From Erythrobacter sp. JK5 (GTDB lineage Bacteria; Pseudomonadota; Alphaproteobacteria; Sphingomonadales; Sphingomonadaceae): DNA of 64,000 nucleotides. A program made the position numbers and the translations under genes. The DNA lies in assembly GCF_018205975.1 (NCBI RefSeq), contig NZ_CP073577.1:310001-374000 (forward strand), given 5' to 3'. Positions 1 to 9,263 of the stretch are shown piece after piece. Every line of letters starts with the position of its first letter. Position 1 is the stretch's first letter. Below the pieces are notes generated by a model. That model ran no database searches, was not told where the DNA came from, and saw nothing but the letters and a program-made list of their open reading frames with translations.

Positions 1-60
1 ACCCGGAAAATGTAGGCCCCGCCGCGCAATAAGGCGCCGTGGGTTCGAAAAGGAAAATCA

Positions 61-2376
61 ATGTTCGACACGAAAACCGTATCGCTGGAGTGGGGCGGAA
101 AAACCCTCACTCTGGAAACCGGCCGTATTGCCCGTCAAGCCGACGGCGCCGTTCTGGCCACCTATGGCGAAACCGTGGTGCTGTGCGCCGTGACCGCCGC
201 CCGGTCGGTGAAAGAGGGGCAGGACTTCTTCCCGCTCACCGTCCACTACCAGGAAAAATTCTCCGCAGCCGGCCGTATCCCGGGTGGCTTCTTCAAGCGC
301 GAAGGCCGCGCCACGGAAAAGGAAACGCTCACCAGCCGTCTGATCGACCGCCCGGTGCGTCCGCTCTTCCCCGAGGGCTTCTACAACGAAATCAACGTTA
401 TCGCGCAGGTCCTCTCCTACGACGGCGAGACCGAGCCGGATGTGGTCGCGATGATCGCCGCGTCGGCCGCTCTGACGCTTTCGGGGGTTCCGTTCATGGG
501 CCCGATCGGCGCCGCGCGCGTTGGCTACACCAATGACGGCGAATATGTCCTCAACCCCAGCATCAGCGATGCTCTGGGCGAAGACGGTCGCCTCGACCTG
601 ATCGTAGCCGCGACCAACGACGCGGTGATGATGGTCGAATCCGAGGCCAAGGAGCTGACCGAAGAGGAAATGCTCGGCGCGGTGATGTTCGCGCATGACG
701 AGTGTAAGAAGGTCGTCGGTGCGATCATCGATCTGGCCGAACAGGCCGCCAAGGATCCGTGGGAGCTCGACCCGGTCGAAGACAAGTCGGCCAAGATGGA
801 CAAGCTCCGCGCTGCCATCGGCGCCGACCTCGAAGCGGCCTACAAGCTCACCAACAAGTCCGAACGCCAGAACGCGGTCAATGCGGCTCGCGAAAAGGCG
901 CGCGAAGCCTTTGCCGATCTCGCAGAAAGCGATCCGGCGGAATATCTTGGCACGCTGAAGCTGGTGAAGAAGCTCGAAAGCGACATCGTTCGCGGTTCGA
1001 TCATCAAGGACGGCACGCGCATCGACGGGCGCAAGCTCGATCAGGTGCGCCCGATCGAAGCGATCGTCGGCCTGCTGCCGCGCACGCATGGTTCGGCACT
1101 GTTCACCCGCGGTGAAACGCAGGCGATCTGCACCACCACGCTGGGCACGAAGGATTCCGAGCAGATGATCGACGGGCTGGAAGGCCTCTCGTACAACAAC
1201 TTCATGCTGCACTATAACTTCCCGCCCTATTCGGTCGGCGAAGTGGGCCGTTTCGGCTTTACCGGTCGGCGTGAAATCGGCCACGGCAAGCTCGCCTATC
1301 GCGCGCTGCACCCCGTGATGCCCGATGCCGAGGAATTCCCGTACACGATCCGCGTTCTGTCCGACATCACCGAGTCCAACGGCTCGTCCTCGATGGCGAC
1401 CGTCTGCGGCGGCGCGTTGTCGATGATGGACGCGGGCGTTCCCCTCAAGCGTCCGGTTTCGGGTATCGCCATGGGCCTGATCCTCGAAGGCGACGACTTT
1501 GCGGTCCTGTCCGACATCCTGGGTGACGAAGACCACCTCGGCGACATGGACTTCAAGGTTGCCGGTTCGGAAGAAGGCATCACCAGCCTTCAAATGGACA
1601 TCAAGGTTGCCGGGATCACCAAGGAGATCATGGAAAAGGCGCTCGATCAGGCAAAGGCCGGCCGCGCGCATATCCTGGGTGAAATGGCCAAGGCGCTCAC
1701 CGGGGCCCGCACCGAGGTCTCCAAGCACGCTCCGCGTATCGAGACGATGCAGATCGACAAGTCGAAGATCCGCGACGTCATCGGGACGGGCGGCAAGGTG
1801 ATCCGCGAGATCGTGGCCGAAACCGGCGCCAAGGTGGACATCGACGACGAGGGCGTGATCAAGATCAGCTCCTCGAACGCCGACGAGATCGAAGCCGCAC
1901 GGAAGTGGATCGAAGGCATCGTCGAGGAAGCCGAAGTCGGCAAGATCTACACCGGCAAGGTCGTCAACATCGTCGATTTCGGCGCGTTCGTGAACTTCAT
2001 GGGCGGCAAGGACGGTCTCGTCCACGTCTCCGAAATGAAGAACGAGCGGGTCGAAAAGCCGACCGATGTCGTCAGCGAAGGCCAGGAAGTGAAGGTCAAG
2101 GTCCTCGAGATCGACCAGCGCGGCAAGGTCCGCCTGTCGATGCGGGTGGTCGACCAGGAAACCGGCGAAGAGCTCGAAGATACCCGCCCGCCGCGCGAAC
2201 CGCGTGGTGACCGTGGTCCCCGCAGTGATCGCGGTGATCGCGGTGGCCGTGGCGGGGATCGCCGGGGCGGTCGCGGAGGTCGCGGTCCGCGTCGCGATGG
2301 CGGCGGCGATCGTGACGGCAATCGCGATGGAGGCAACGATGGCCCCGCCGCGATGCCCGACTTCCTGAAGGACTAG
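61..2376 (+). CDS. pnp: Polyribonucleotide nucleotidyltransferase (PNPase)
   Basis: This is PNPase, the phosphorolytic 3'-5' exoribonuclease of the cytoplasmic RNA degradosome. The 771-aa product has the full family order: first RNase PH-like domain (about 12-145), alpha-helical linker (about 150-230), second RNase PH-like domain (about 325-460), a KH domain with the GTGG loop near residue 576, and an S1 domain from about 627 ([17 protein letters not shown]). The tail from about 707 to 771 is unusually rich in Arg, Gly and Asp, with RGG/RGD-like repeats. That suggests an extra RNA or partner contact surface. The ATG follows an AAGGAAA ribosome-binding site. A strong hairpin terminator lies 26 bases after the stop, so pnp ends its transcription unit. 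The upstream gene (usually rpsO) is outside the window. Confidence 0.98.
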   Translation: MFDTKTVSLEWGGKTLTLETGRIARQADGAVLATYGETVVLCAVTAARSVKEGQDFFPLTVHYQEKFSAAGRIPGGFFKREGRATEKETLTSRLIDRPVRPLFPEGFYNEINVIAQVLSYDGETEPDVVAMIAASAALTLSGVPFMGPIGAARVGYTNDGEYVLNPSISDALGEDGRLDLIVAATNDAVMMVESEAKELTEEEMLGAVMFAHDECKKVVGAIIDLAEQAAKDPWELDPVEDKSAKMDKLRAAIGADLEAAYKLTNKSERQNAVNAAREKAREAFADLAESDPAEYLGTLKLVKKLESDIVRGSIIKDGTRIDGRKLDQVRPIEAIVGLLPRTHGSALFTRGETQAICTTTLGTKDSEQMIDGLEGLSYNNFMLHYNFPPYSVGEVGRFGFTGRREIGHGKLAYRALHPVMPDAEEFPYTIRVLSDITESNGSSSMATVCGGALSMMDAGVPLKRPVSGIAMGLILEGDDFAVLSDILGDEDHLGDMDFKVAGSEEGITSLQMDIKVAGITKEIMEKALDQAKAGRAHILGEMAKALTGARTEVSKHAPRIETMQIDKSKIRDVIGTGGKVIREIVAETGAKVDIDDEGVIKISSSNADEIEAARKWIEGIVEEAEVGKIYTGKVVNIVDFGAFVNFMGGKDGLVHVSEMKNERVEKPTDVVSEGQEVKVKVLEIDQRGKVRLSMRVVDQETGEELEDTRPPREPRGDRGPRSDRGDRGGRGGDRRGGRGGRGPRRDGGGDRDGNRDGGNDGPAAMPDFLKD

Positions 2377-2402
2377 GTTCTTCCGGCACATCGAAAGAAA
2401 GA

Positions 2403-2434
2403 GGCCGCTCGGAGCAGTCCGGGCGGCCCTTTTC
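2403..2434 (+). terminator. Rho-independent terminator after pnp
   Basis: The arms GGCCGCTCGGA (2403-2413) and TCCGGGCGGCC (2418-2428) pair over 11 bp with one G-T wobble around a four-base loop. The sequence CTTTTCG follows. It lies 26 bases after the pnp stop and before the convergent membrane-protein gene. Confidence 0.85.
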
Positions 2435-2481
2435 GTTACGGTGTTCAGAATGGCGGGAGCGCGACGGCCCCAGGCTCGCGA

Positions 2482-3300
2482 TCAGGTCGCGACGCGGTGG
2501 CGATAGGTGACGTTCACCCGCTCCGACAGGATCAGGTAGGGCAACCAGATCGCGGCGCTGATCAGCACTTTGTCGATATTGCTGTCGAGCAGGGTGCCCA
2601 ATGCGCCCGCGATCGTTGGCGAAAGGTCGAATTGTGCCATGGTGCGGGCGATCCCGAGCTGCAGCATCACGTCGATCATCCAGACATACAGCAGCATCTT
2701 GGGAAACAGCGGGATCGTGCGCAGCGCCATCGCGAAACACACCATGTAGAAGAAATTCATCATCACCGTATCCGCCGCCATCAGCCAGAACAGGGTGAGG
2801 CCCCAGTCCGGCGCCGCGCTGGTGAGCGGGGGGACCGCGAGCAGGAACTCGCCGGTCCGCATCACGACATTGAGCAGCATGCCGATGACCAGCGACGCCA
2901 TGAAGCCGATCGGGCCGAAGCTATCGTGCCGCAACGCCTCGATCGGGCGCAATTTCGACCACTTGCCATAGGCGGAGAAGTGCACCGAGCTGGGCCGGAA
3001 TCGCGCACGACCGGGAAACGCAGCGCGCGCGATCAGGAACCCGGCGATCGGCGAGATCGCGACCAGCAGATAGGGTATGGTAAGTTCGAGATAGTGCAGG
3101 AAGGTCTGCGGCGGAGTCGGCGAAAGCACGATGCGCACGATCGAAACCAGGCCGATCGCGCTCAGCCAGATCAGGGCGATCGTCACAAGCCGCTGATTAA
3201 CCAGATCGATCGCCGCCTTGCTGCGTTCGAAGGCGGACGCCGCCGATTTTCGGGCCAGCGATCGGACCGGGACAAGTGCCTGTTCCATCCGCGAAAGCAT
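2482..3300 (-). CDS. Uncharacterised multi-pass inner-membrane protein
   Basis: I do not recognise a named family. The product from the ATG at 3300 (MLSRMEQALVPVRS) is 272 aa. It has about five or six hydrophobic segments, including VTIALIWLSAIGLVSIVRIV, LELTIPYLLVAISPIAGFLI, MASLVIGMLLNVVM, a segment around LFWLMAADTVMMNFFYMVCF, and VLISAAIWLPYLILSERV near the C-terminus. The frame stays open upstream to 3429, but that extension is basic and lacks membrane character, so the inner ATG is preferred. It is convergent with pnp and divergent from the pilus locus. No catalytic motif is visible. A role in the envelope is only inferred from the topology. Confidence 0.75.
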   Translation of the reverse strand: MLSRMEQALVPVRSLARKSAASAFERSKAAIDLVNQRLVTIALIWLSAIGLVSIVRIVLSPTPPQTFLHYLELTIPYLLVAISPIAGFLIARAAFPGRARFRPSSVHFSAYGKWSKLRPIEALRHDSFGPIGFMASLVIGMLLNVVMRTGEFLLAVPPLTSAAPDWGLTLFWLMAADTVMMNFFYMVCFAMALRTIPLFPKMLLYVWMIDVMLQLGIARTMAQFDLSPTIAGALGTLLDSNIDKVLISAAIWLPYLILSERVNVTYRHRVAT

Positions 3301-3689
3301 ACCACGGAACCGCGAGGAACCGCGAATCACCGCCAACACATCAAAGCCTGTTGTCAACGGCTTTCGCCTCGAATTTGGTTCGGGTTGTCGCATTTGTGCA
3401 AGTCGTAAACCCAATAAGTTAACAGCCATAGCGCGTAAGTTATTCCGAAGGCTGGTTAAAATTTTGTAAAAAAATTGTCATTGACGCAAGGCTAACAAAG
3501 CGTGACCCTTCTGATTGTTCCAGGGGGACGAGGCGCAAGTGCACGGCGCAAGCCGGCAAAACAAAAACTGGGGTTGCGCCTGTTCTGCAAATTGGCCCGC
3601 ACGGAATGAGGTAACCGGAAATAGAAGCCGGAGCCTCTGGTTGAGCTGTTCGCGATCTGCGAACACGAACTGAGTGTGAGGATAATACG
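3301..3689. other. Intergenic region upstream of the pilin gene
   Basis: This stretch holds the divergent control region between the membrane-protein gene and flp, and I see no supported ORF in it. It is more AT-rich around 3410-3490 than its surroundings. It contains the inverted arms GGCGCAA (about 3531-3537) and TTGCGCC (about 3574-3580), which could form a long stem in the flp leader. A TTGACG hexamer at about 3481 could be a -35 element, but no convincing -10 pairs with it. Confidence 0.4.
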
Positions 3690-3863
3690 ATGAAACTTCT
3701 CAAGAACTTCATGCGTGATGAATCGGGTGCTTCGGCGGCCGAATACGCACTGATTCTGGCCGTCGTCGGTGCCGGCATTGCCGGTGCTGCACTGCTGCTG
3801 GGTCAGGCGATCGACGCCGAAATCGACCAGGCCACCGGCCTCGTCCAGGGCGCGATTCCTTGA
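3690..3863 (+). CDS. flp: Flp-type major pilin
   Basis: This 57-aa protein is the pilin subunit of the type IVb Tad/Flp pilus. A short basic leader (MKLLKNFMRDESG) precedes the class motif ASAAEYALILAVVGAGIAGA, in which Glu-Tyr lies inside the hydrophobic N-terminal helix. Prepilin peptidase is expected to cut after the Gly before ASAAEYA. The length is typical of Flp pilins. A GTGAGGATA segment just upstream is a plausible ribosome-binding site. It is the first gene of the tad locus. A near-perfect hairpin between it and cpaB probably lets pilin mRNA be made in excess over the assembly genes. Confidence 0.95.
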   Translation: MKLLKNFMRDESGASAAEYALILAVVGAGIAGAALLLGQAIDAEIDQATGLVQGAIP

Positions 3864-3870
3864 GTCTCGC

Positions 3871-3900
3871 TGGGCTCGCGGCGGTTCCGCCGCGAGCCCA
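3871..3900 (+). terminator. Stem-loop between flp and cpaB (probable attenuator)
   Basis: The arms TGGGCTCGCGGCGG (3871-3884) and CCGCCGCGAGCCCA (3887-3900) are perfect 14-bp complements separated by TT. In practice the closing pairs would open to give a four-base loop. No immediate T-run follows, but ATTTTTC comes 15-20 bases later. Its position between the pilin and the assembly genes suits partial termination or 3'-end stabilisation of flp mRNA. That role is inferred. Confidence 0.7.
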
Positions 3901-3936
3901 CACTCGTTGTGACACATTTTTCATTGGAGGGGCGCG

Positions 3937-4851
3937 ATGAGGGGTAGAAACCTTCTCATTGTCGGCGCAGCCGTCTTTTTCGGGCTGATCGCGGTCTATC
4001 TCGCGAACGCCTATTTCAGCGGTTACGAAAGTCGGCAGGAACAGACCGCGCAGGATCAGCGGATGGTGCGCATCGTCGTCGCCAGCCAGGATATGGAATT
4101 CGGCGCGCCCCTGACTTCAACCAATACCCGGCTCGCCAACTGGCCGTCGGATTCGATCCCCGCCGGGGCCTTCACATCGATCGAGGATGCGACCCGCGGA
4201 GGGCGCGTGGCCTTGCGGCCTATCGTCGCCGGCGAGGCGGTTCTGGCCAATCGCGTGAGCGGTGAAGGCGGGCGGGCGACGCTCGCCTCGGTGCTGCCCG
4301 AAGAACTGCGCGCGGTCTCGATCCCGGTCAACGAAGTCGCCGGAGTCGGCGGTTTCGTGCGCGCCGGCGATGTGGTCGACGTGATGCTGACCCGGCAGAT
4401 CCCGGGCGAAGGCGCGGGCACCACCGACAAGATGACCACCGTGGTGCTCGAAAACGTGCTTGTCCTGGCAGTCGACCAGACGGCCAACGAGAACGAGACC
4501 GAGCCGACCATCGGCAAGACCGCTACCCTTCAGACCGATCTCTACGGCTCGCAAAAGCTCGCTTTGGCGACCCAGATCGGCACGCTCAGCATGGCGCTGC
4601 GCAATGTCGAGAACCAGGTCGTCGGATCGACCCGTGCGGTGCTCCCGCGCGACCTCGGCGGCGAGGGAATCTACATCCCCGCCCGCCAGCGCTCGGCAGC
4701 GATTTCGCCGCAGCCGGTCGCCAGCGCGCCGCGCGAACGATCCACTTCCGCTTCGACGCCAGCTCCGGTTCGCTACCGCGGCCCCAGCATGACTGTCGTG
4801 CGCGGTGTCGAAAGCCAAGATTATCGGGTGAAACGCTATGGCGGTTACTGA
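3937..4851 (+). CDS. cpaB: Tad pilus assembly protein CpaB/RcpC
   Basis: CpaB is a periplasmic, inner-membrane-anchored component of Tad pilus secretion that works with the CpaC secretin. The 304-aa product has one N-terminal membrane segment (LIVGAAVFFGLIAVYLANAYF, about 6-26). A SAF-like domain follows (about 45-115, with VASQDMEFGAPLTSTNTRLA), then the RcpC-type domain (about 120-235, with VDVMLTRQIPG). The C-terminal 60 residues are Pro/Ser/Arg-rich and look disordered. A GGAGGGGCG ribosome-binding site precedes the ATG. The 3' end overlaps cpaC by 14 bases, so the two are translationally coupled. Confidence 0.92.
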   Translation: MRGRNLLIVGAAVFFGLIAVYLANAYFSGYESRQEQTAQDQRMVRIVVASQDMEFGAPLTSTNTRLANWPSDSIPAGAFTSIEDATRGGRVALRPIVAGEAVLANRVSGEGGRATLASVLPEELRAVSIPVNEVAGVGGFVRAGDVVDVMLTRQIPGEGAGTTDKMTTVVLENVLVLAVDQTANENETEPTIGKTATLQTDLYGSQKLALATQIGTLSMALRNVENQVVGSTRAVLPRDLGGEGIYIPARQRSAAISPQPVASAPRERSTSASTPAPVRYRGPSMTVVRGVESQDYRVKRYGGY

Positions 4852-6316
4852 GAAACTCCGCGCCCTGACGGGGGCCATCGCACTCGCTGCGTGCGCGACG
4901 CTGGCGACGCCGGCCGCGGCGCAGGACGGCGAAATGTCGATCCACGCCGGGGCCGTCGAAGTGCCGCTCAACAAGAGCCAGGTCGTCACGGCCGACCGCT
5001 CGATTTCGCGGGCGATGATCGGCAACGACGACATCGCCGACATCTTCCCCATTTCGGACCGTTCGGTTTACGTGCTGGGCAAGGCGATGGGCACCACCAG
5101 CCTGACGCTGTACGATCAGGCCAACCGGGTGATGGCGGTGATGGATATCGCCGTCGGTCCCGACGTGATCGGCCTGCGCGACCAGATGTCGACCCTGATG
5201 CCGAGCGAGCGGATCGACGCGCGCATTTCCAATGAATCGATCGTGCTCAGCGGTCTCGTCACCAATCCCGCGGCCGCAGACCGCGCGGTGCAACTCGCCC
5301 GCGCCTATGCCGGGGACAATGTGGTCAACCTGATGTCGCTCGGCAGCAGCCAGCAGGTCATGCTGGAAGTGCGCTTCGCCGAGGTTTCGCGCAGCGTCGG
5401 CAAGGATATCGGCGTCTCGTCGTTCTTCCGCTCCAACGGTCGCGCATTCGAAGGGTCGACCGGTGATGGCGCACAGCTGGTGCCCGATCCCGATACCGGG
5501 GCCGGCATTCTCCAGCTGGATTCAATCACCGGCACGTTCGGCATCTTCCGCCGCTTCTTCACCGATGTTGCTGGCCTCAATATCGAGACGGTGCTCGACG
5601 CGCTCGAGGATCGCGGCCTGTCGAAAACGCTGGCCGAACCGACGCTGATTGCGCTGTCGGGCGAGAAGGCGTCGTTCCTTGCCGGCGGGGAATTCCCGAT
5701 CCCGGTGGTGCAGCAGAACTCGGGCCTCGGCGGAGGCAACGGCGGCGGAGCGATTTCCGGTGCGGTGACGGTCGAGTTCAAGCCGTTCGGCGTCAGCCTC
5801 GCCTTCACCCCGACCGTACTGTCCGACGACACGATCAACCTGCTGGTCGAACCCGAAGTGAGCTCGATCGATCCGACCGCGTCGATCCGGCTCAACGGGG
5901 TGAGCATCCCGGGTCTCCAGACGCGGCGGGCGAGCACCGTGCTCGAGCTGCGCGACGGGGAAAGCTTTGCCATCGCCGGGCTGCTCCAGCGCGATTTCGA
6001 AACCACGGTGCGGCAGGTGCCGATCCTCGGGTCGATCCCGATCATCGGATCGCTGTTCCGTTCGAGCCAGTTCCAGAAGGGCGAGACCGAGCTGCTGATC
6101 GTGGTCACGCCGCGGCTGGTGGCACCGATCAAGCCCAGCCAGGTGCGGCTGCCGACCGACCGGGTCAAGGATCCGGTGCAGGCGGACCTGTTCCTCAATG
6201 GCGTGGCCTATCGACCCGAAGAGCCGGCGTCGCCAAGCGCCTCCGCAGCGGCAGAAGCCGCAGCAGCCGACGCTGCAAGCGATCCTGAAAGCGAGAGCGA
6301 TGACTATGAATTCTAG
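4838..6316 (+). CDS. cpaC: Tad pilus outer-membrane secretin CpaC/RcpA
   Basis: This is the outer-membrane secretin channel for the Flp pilus. The 492-aa protein begins with a signal peptide (cleavage near ATPAAAQDG, about residue 28). It then has the pilus-type N-domain (about 30-105, VPLNKSQVVTADRSISRAMI), a BON-like segment (about 110-165), and the type II/III secretin domain (about 235-440). Typical secretin motifs are visible: LAEPTLIALSGEKASFLAGG, VEFKPFGVSL, and the end region VPILGSIPIIGSLF. The C-terminal 30 residues are an Ala/Ser/Glu-rich tail. The start overlaps cpaB, and the end overlaps the small lipoprotein gene. Confidence 0.93.
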   Translation: MAVTEKLRALTGAIALAACATLATPAAAQDGEMSIHAGAVEVPLNKSQVVTADRSISRAMIGNDDIADIFPISDRSVYVLGKAMGTTSLTLYDQANRVMAVMDIAVGPDVIGLRDQMSTLMPSERIDARISNESIVLSGLVTNPAAADRAVQLARAYAGDNVVNLMSLGSSQQVMLEVRFAEVSRSVGKDIGVSSFFRSNGRAFEGSTGDGAQLVPDPDTGAGILQLDSITGTFGIFRRFFTDVAGLNIETVLDALEDRGLSKTLAEPTLIALSGEKASFLAGGEFPIPVVQQNSGLGGGNGGGAISGAVTVEFKPFGVSLAFTPTVLSDDTINLLVEPEVSSIDPTASIRLNGVSIPGLQTRRASTVLELRDGESFAIAGLLQRDFETTVRQVPILGSIPIIGSLFRSSQFQKGETELLIVVTPRLVAPIKPSQVRLPTDRVKDPVQADLFLNGVAYRPEEPASPSASAAAEAAAADAASDPESESDDYEF

Positions 6317-6593
6317 GCAAATTTTCGTGGGCGCTGCGCTGCTGGTCGGCCTTTCGGGGTGCGCGACGGCGGACAAGGAACTGCTCGGGTTTCAGGACCC
6401 GACCTGGGGCGACGCCAACCGCGCGACGATGGCGGCGCAGGTCATCAATCCGAACCCCGAATACGACACGCGAATTCCCGAAACGACCGCGACCAACGCG
6501 GTTCGTGCGATCGACCGTTACCGGGATGGCCAGGTGGAGCAACCGGACCGGGTCAGCACCACCGCAGCGACCACCGATGACGGCCCGCGGTAG
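6300..6593 (+). CDS. Small lipoprotein of the tad locus (CpaD position)
   Basis: This 97-aa protein has a type II signal with lipobox LSGC, the lipidated Cys being residue 21 from the ATG at 6300 (an in-frame ATG at 6306 is equally possible). The mature part is hydrophilic, with no membrane segment. It overlaps the end of cpaC. Its position matches the lipoprotein often found after the secretin in tad loci (CpaD/RcpB-like), which assists secretin assembly. It is much shorter than classical CpaD (about 200 aa), and I cannot show homology, so the link to CpaD is by context only. Confidence 0.75.
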   Translation: MTMNSRQIFVGAALLVGLSGCATADKELLGFQDPTWGDANRATMAAQVINPNPEYDTRIPETTATNAVRAIDRYRDGQVEQPDRVSTTAATTDDGPR

Positions 6594-6610
6594 AATGGAG
6601 CTAGACGTTT

Positions 6611-8137
6611 GTGAACCCAGGAATACCCTTCCGCTTCTGGCGCGATGAAAGCGGCGCAGTAGCCGCCACTTACGCGCTGTCCCTGTTCGGGCTGATCGCT
6701 GTGGCCGGGGTCGGGTTCGATTATGCGCGCTTGGCCGGAATGGATTCCGAATTGCAGAACGCGGCCGACCAGGCGGCGCTTGCTGCGGCTACTCAACTCG
6801 ATGGCGAAACCGGAGCCTGCGCGCGCGCTTCGGCGGCGGCGGTGGGGCTGGTTGCCAATCAGACCCTGCTCGCGAGCGGCGCCAATGCGGTGACGGTGCC
6901 GAGCGAGCCTGCCTGCGATGCGACCGGCCAGATCCGGTTCTGGCAGAACAAGACCAAGACGTCCGCAGCGACCAACGACAGCAACGCCAATTACGTCGAA
7001 GTGTTCGTGAACGCGCGCACGGTCGATTTTGCGCTGCTGCCGATTACCGGGCTGGTCACCTCGGACACCGTTCAGGGTGCCGCGCTCGCCGGGCTGGGCT
7101 CGGCGATCTGCAAGCTGCCGCCGTTGATGCTGTGCAATCCGCGCGAATCGACCGACCCGAATTTCGATGTCGGGTTCTATATCGGCAAGGGCCTGAGGCT
7201 GGTGGCGAACGATGGCGGCGGGTTTGTCCCGGGAAATTTCGGCTACCTCGAAACCAGTGCCGGCAATGGGGCCAGCGCGACCGCCCAAACACTGGGGCGA
7301 ACCGAAGTGCCTGGGGATTGTGTTGGGACCGACATGGTGACGACCAAGCCCGGGGTGCAGGTGAGTGTGCTAGATGCGCTGAATACCCGCCACGACATTT
7401 ACGAGAATGGCATAAACAACGCATGCCCCAGCGGTGCGTCAAGCTGCCCACCATCGGCCAATTCGCGCAAGGACCTCTTGAAAAAGGTCGGCAATCAATG
7501 CGGCACTAATGGCAATAACGGTTGGCAAGTCGGACCCAATCCATACCGTCCCGCATCGCCCGTCAATCCGCTAACCAATGCCCAGGCCAGCGCGCTCGAC
7601 CCGATGGGCTATCCTCGCGACATGTGCCATGCGGTGAGCAATACTGGCTCGTGTGTTGGCGGTCAGGTTGGCGATGGCGTGTGGGATCGCAACGCCTACT
7701 TTATCAGCAATTCAGCGGTCTATCCCGGCGGTGTGCCTCCGACAGCGCTTGCCGGGACGCCTACCCGGTATCAGGTTTATCGATATGAGGCGGCAAATTC
7801 GTCGCTGCTCGCCACACAGAATGTCGGCAATCTACGAGCCTATGGCGCACCCGTTTGCGGCGCTCCCGGAGTACCGGTGGGATCGAGCAATCCTGATCGC
7901 CGGGTATTGAGCGTGGCAGTGCTCAATTGCGGCGGGCAATCGGGCAAGTTCAGCAAGGTACCGGTCGAGTTCATCGATGTGTTCTTGGTCGAACCCTCGC
8001 TCAATCGCGGCAACGGACCCAACAAGGTTACCGAAAAAAGCGACGTCTATGTCGAGGTGATCGGCCCGACCACGCTCGGCGGCGGCTCGACAGCGGGACA
8101 GGACATCCGCAAGGATGTTCCCTACCTGATCGAATGA
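6611..8137 (+). CDS. TadG-like pilus-associated protein
   Basis: The 508-aa product starts at a GTG preceded by GGAGC. Its N-terminus has the TadE/TadG-like hydrophobic helix of pilus-associated pseudopilins: FWRDESGAVAATYALSLFGL followed by IAVAGVGFDYARLAGM and AADQAALAAATQLDG. The remaining 440 residues form a large extracytoplasmic domain unusually rich in Cys and Asn/Gly, especially residues 225-350 (motifs NNACPSGASSCP, GNQCGTNGNNG, DMCHAV, GSCVGG). That region is probably disulfide-stabilised. Unlike some TadG proteins, I see no clear von Willebrand MIDAS motif. The stop overlaps the following tadE start as ATGA, indicating coupling. It is probably a minor pilin or tip protein. Confidence 0.82.
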   Translation: MNPGIPFRFWRDESGAVAATYALSLFGLIAVAGVGFDYARLAGMDSELQNAADQAALAAATQLDGETGACARASAAAVGLVANQTLLASGANAVTVPSEPACDATGQIRFWQNKTKTSAATNDSNANYVEVFVNARTVDFALLPITGLVTSDTVQGAALAGLGSAICKLPPLMLCNPRESTDPNFDVGFYIGKGLRLVANDGGGFVPGNFGYLETSAGNGASATAQTLGRTEVPGDCVGTDMVTTKPGVQVSVLDALNTRHDIYENGINNACPSGASSCPPSANSRKDLLKKVGNQCGTNGNNGWQVGPNPYRPASPVNPLTNAQASALDPMGYPRDMCHAVSNTGSCVGGQVGDGVWDRNAYFISNSAVYPGGVPPTALAGTPTRYQVYRYEAANSSLLATQNVGNLRAYGAPVCGAPGVPVGSSNPDRRVLSVAVLNCGGQSGKFSKVPVEFIDVFLVEPSLNRGNGPNKVTEKSDVYVEVIGPTTLGGGSTAGQDIRKDVPYLIE

Positions 8138-8628
8138 TCCGGCTCGGCACCCGGTTCGGCAAAGACCAGCGCGGCTCGGCAGCGGCCGAAATCGCGCTGA
8201 TCCTGCCGATGATGCTGGTGGTGCTGTTCTCGACCTTCGAGGCGGGTCATTATTTCTATACCGAGCACAAGATCATCAAGGCGGTGCGGCAGGGCGCGCG
8301 CTATGCCGGGCGGCTGCCGTTCGATACCTACACCTGCCCGTCCACGGTCAACGGCGCTGCAGTCAGCCAGATCAAGACTGTGACCCGCACCGGCAGCGTC
8401 GGCGGCACCGATCCGTTGATCAAGGACTGGACCGATGGCGACATCACCGTGTCGGTCCTGTGCAATTCATCGACCACGACCGGAGTGTTCCGCAGCAAGA
8501 CAGGCGGTGCGCCGGTGGTGACGGTATCGGCCACGGCGAGTTACCCTTCGTTGTTCGACTTCCTGCTCGCGCAGGGCGAGTCGGTTCAGGTCTTCGCATC
8601 GGCGCAAGCAACGGTGAACGGCATATGA
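8134..8628 (+). CDS. TadE-like minor pilin
   Basis: This 164-aa protein has the TadE signature. A basic N-terminus (MIRLGTRFGKDQRGS) is followed by the pilin-like helix AAAEIALILPMMLVVLFSTF, with Glu at the position that follows processing, then EAGHYFYTEHKIIKAVRQGARYA. The C-terminal domain contains a few Cys residues. TadE-family pseudopilins are processed by the dedicated prepilin peptidase and are needed for pilus formation. The ATG overlaps the previous stop by four bases, which fixes this start. A longer upstream frame lies inside the previous gene. Confidence 0.88.
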   Translation: MIRLGTRFGKDQRGSAAAEIALILPMMLVVLFSTFEAGHYFYTEHKIIKAVRQGARYAGRLPFDTYTCPSTVNGAAVSQIKTVTRTGSVGGTDPLIKDWTDGDITVSVLCNSSTTTGVFRSKTGGAPVVTVSATASYPSLFDFLLAQGESVQVFASAQATVNGI

Positions 8629-9251
8629 CGAAACGTTGCACATTGAAGGAATTCGGACGCGATATCCGCGGTTCGAGCGCAGCCGAGTTCGTGCTCGTGC
8701 TGCCGCTGCTGCTGCTGTTCATCATGGGCACGATCGATGTCGGGCTCTACAGCTGGACCATCAACCGGGCGGAAAAGGCGACCCAGACCGGCGCGCGCTG
8801 GGCGGTGGCAACCCAGATGTTGCCGGGCGGCACGTCTCCGAACGGCCTCGCCAATTACAGTTTTGCCGTGTCCGGCGGCATCCCGCAGGGCACCGTGGTT
8901 CCTGCCAGTGCCTTTCCCGGGGTCAGCTGCACCTCGACCGGATGCACCTGCAACGGATCGTGCGGGTTTGCGACGACGATGGATCAGCCCGCGTTCGATG
9001 CGCTGGTCGGCCGGATGCAGCAGATCAGCGCCAATATCCAGCCGGGAAACGTCTCGGTCGATTACGAGTATTCCGGGCTGGGATTTTCCGGCGACCCCAA
9101 CGGGCCGGACGTGGCACCGATCGTCACGGTCGAACTCGACGACATGACTTACCAGCCGATCACTTTCGCATTCTTCGGCGGAACGCTCGACCTGCCAACG
9201 ATCCGCTACTCGCTGACCGCAGAGGACAGCGAGGGAAGCTTTGCCAATTGA
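8625..9251 (+). CDS. TadE/TadF-like minor pilin
   Basis: The 208-aa product is a second pseudopilin of the TadE family, occupying the position called tadF in other loci. It opens with a charged segment (MTKRCTLKEFGRDIRG) and then the helix SSAAEFVLVLPLLLLFIMGT, followed by IDVGLYSWTINRAEKATQTG. A Cys-containing region (SCTSTGCTCNGSCGF, about 108-122) may form disulfides outside the membrane. The ATG overlaps the stop of the preceding tadE by four bases, continuing the coupled chain. Confidence 0.87.
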   Translation: MTKRCTLKEFGRDIRGSSAAEFVLVLPLLLLFIMGTIDVGLYSWTINRAEKATQTGARWAVATQMLPGGTSPNGLANYSFAVSGGIPQGTVVPASAFPGVSCTSTGCTCNGSCGFATTMDQPAFDALVGRMQQISANIQPGNVSVDYEYSGLGFSGDPNGPDVAPIVTVELDDMTYQPITFAFFGGTLDLPTIRYSLTAEDSEGSFAN

Positions 9252-9263
9252 GGTTTTCACCCA

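Noticed and set aside
58..2391. 777-codon open frame antisense to pnp
   Set aside because: It is the mirror of a GC-rich coding gene, with Val/Ala/Asp/His-rich low-information protein and no ribosome-binding site. PNPase on the other strand is unambiguous.
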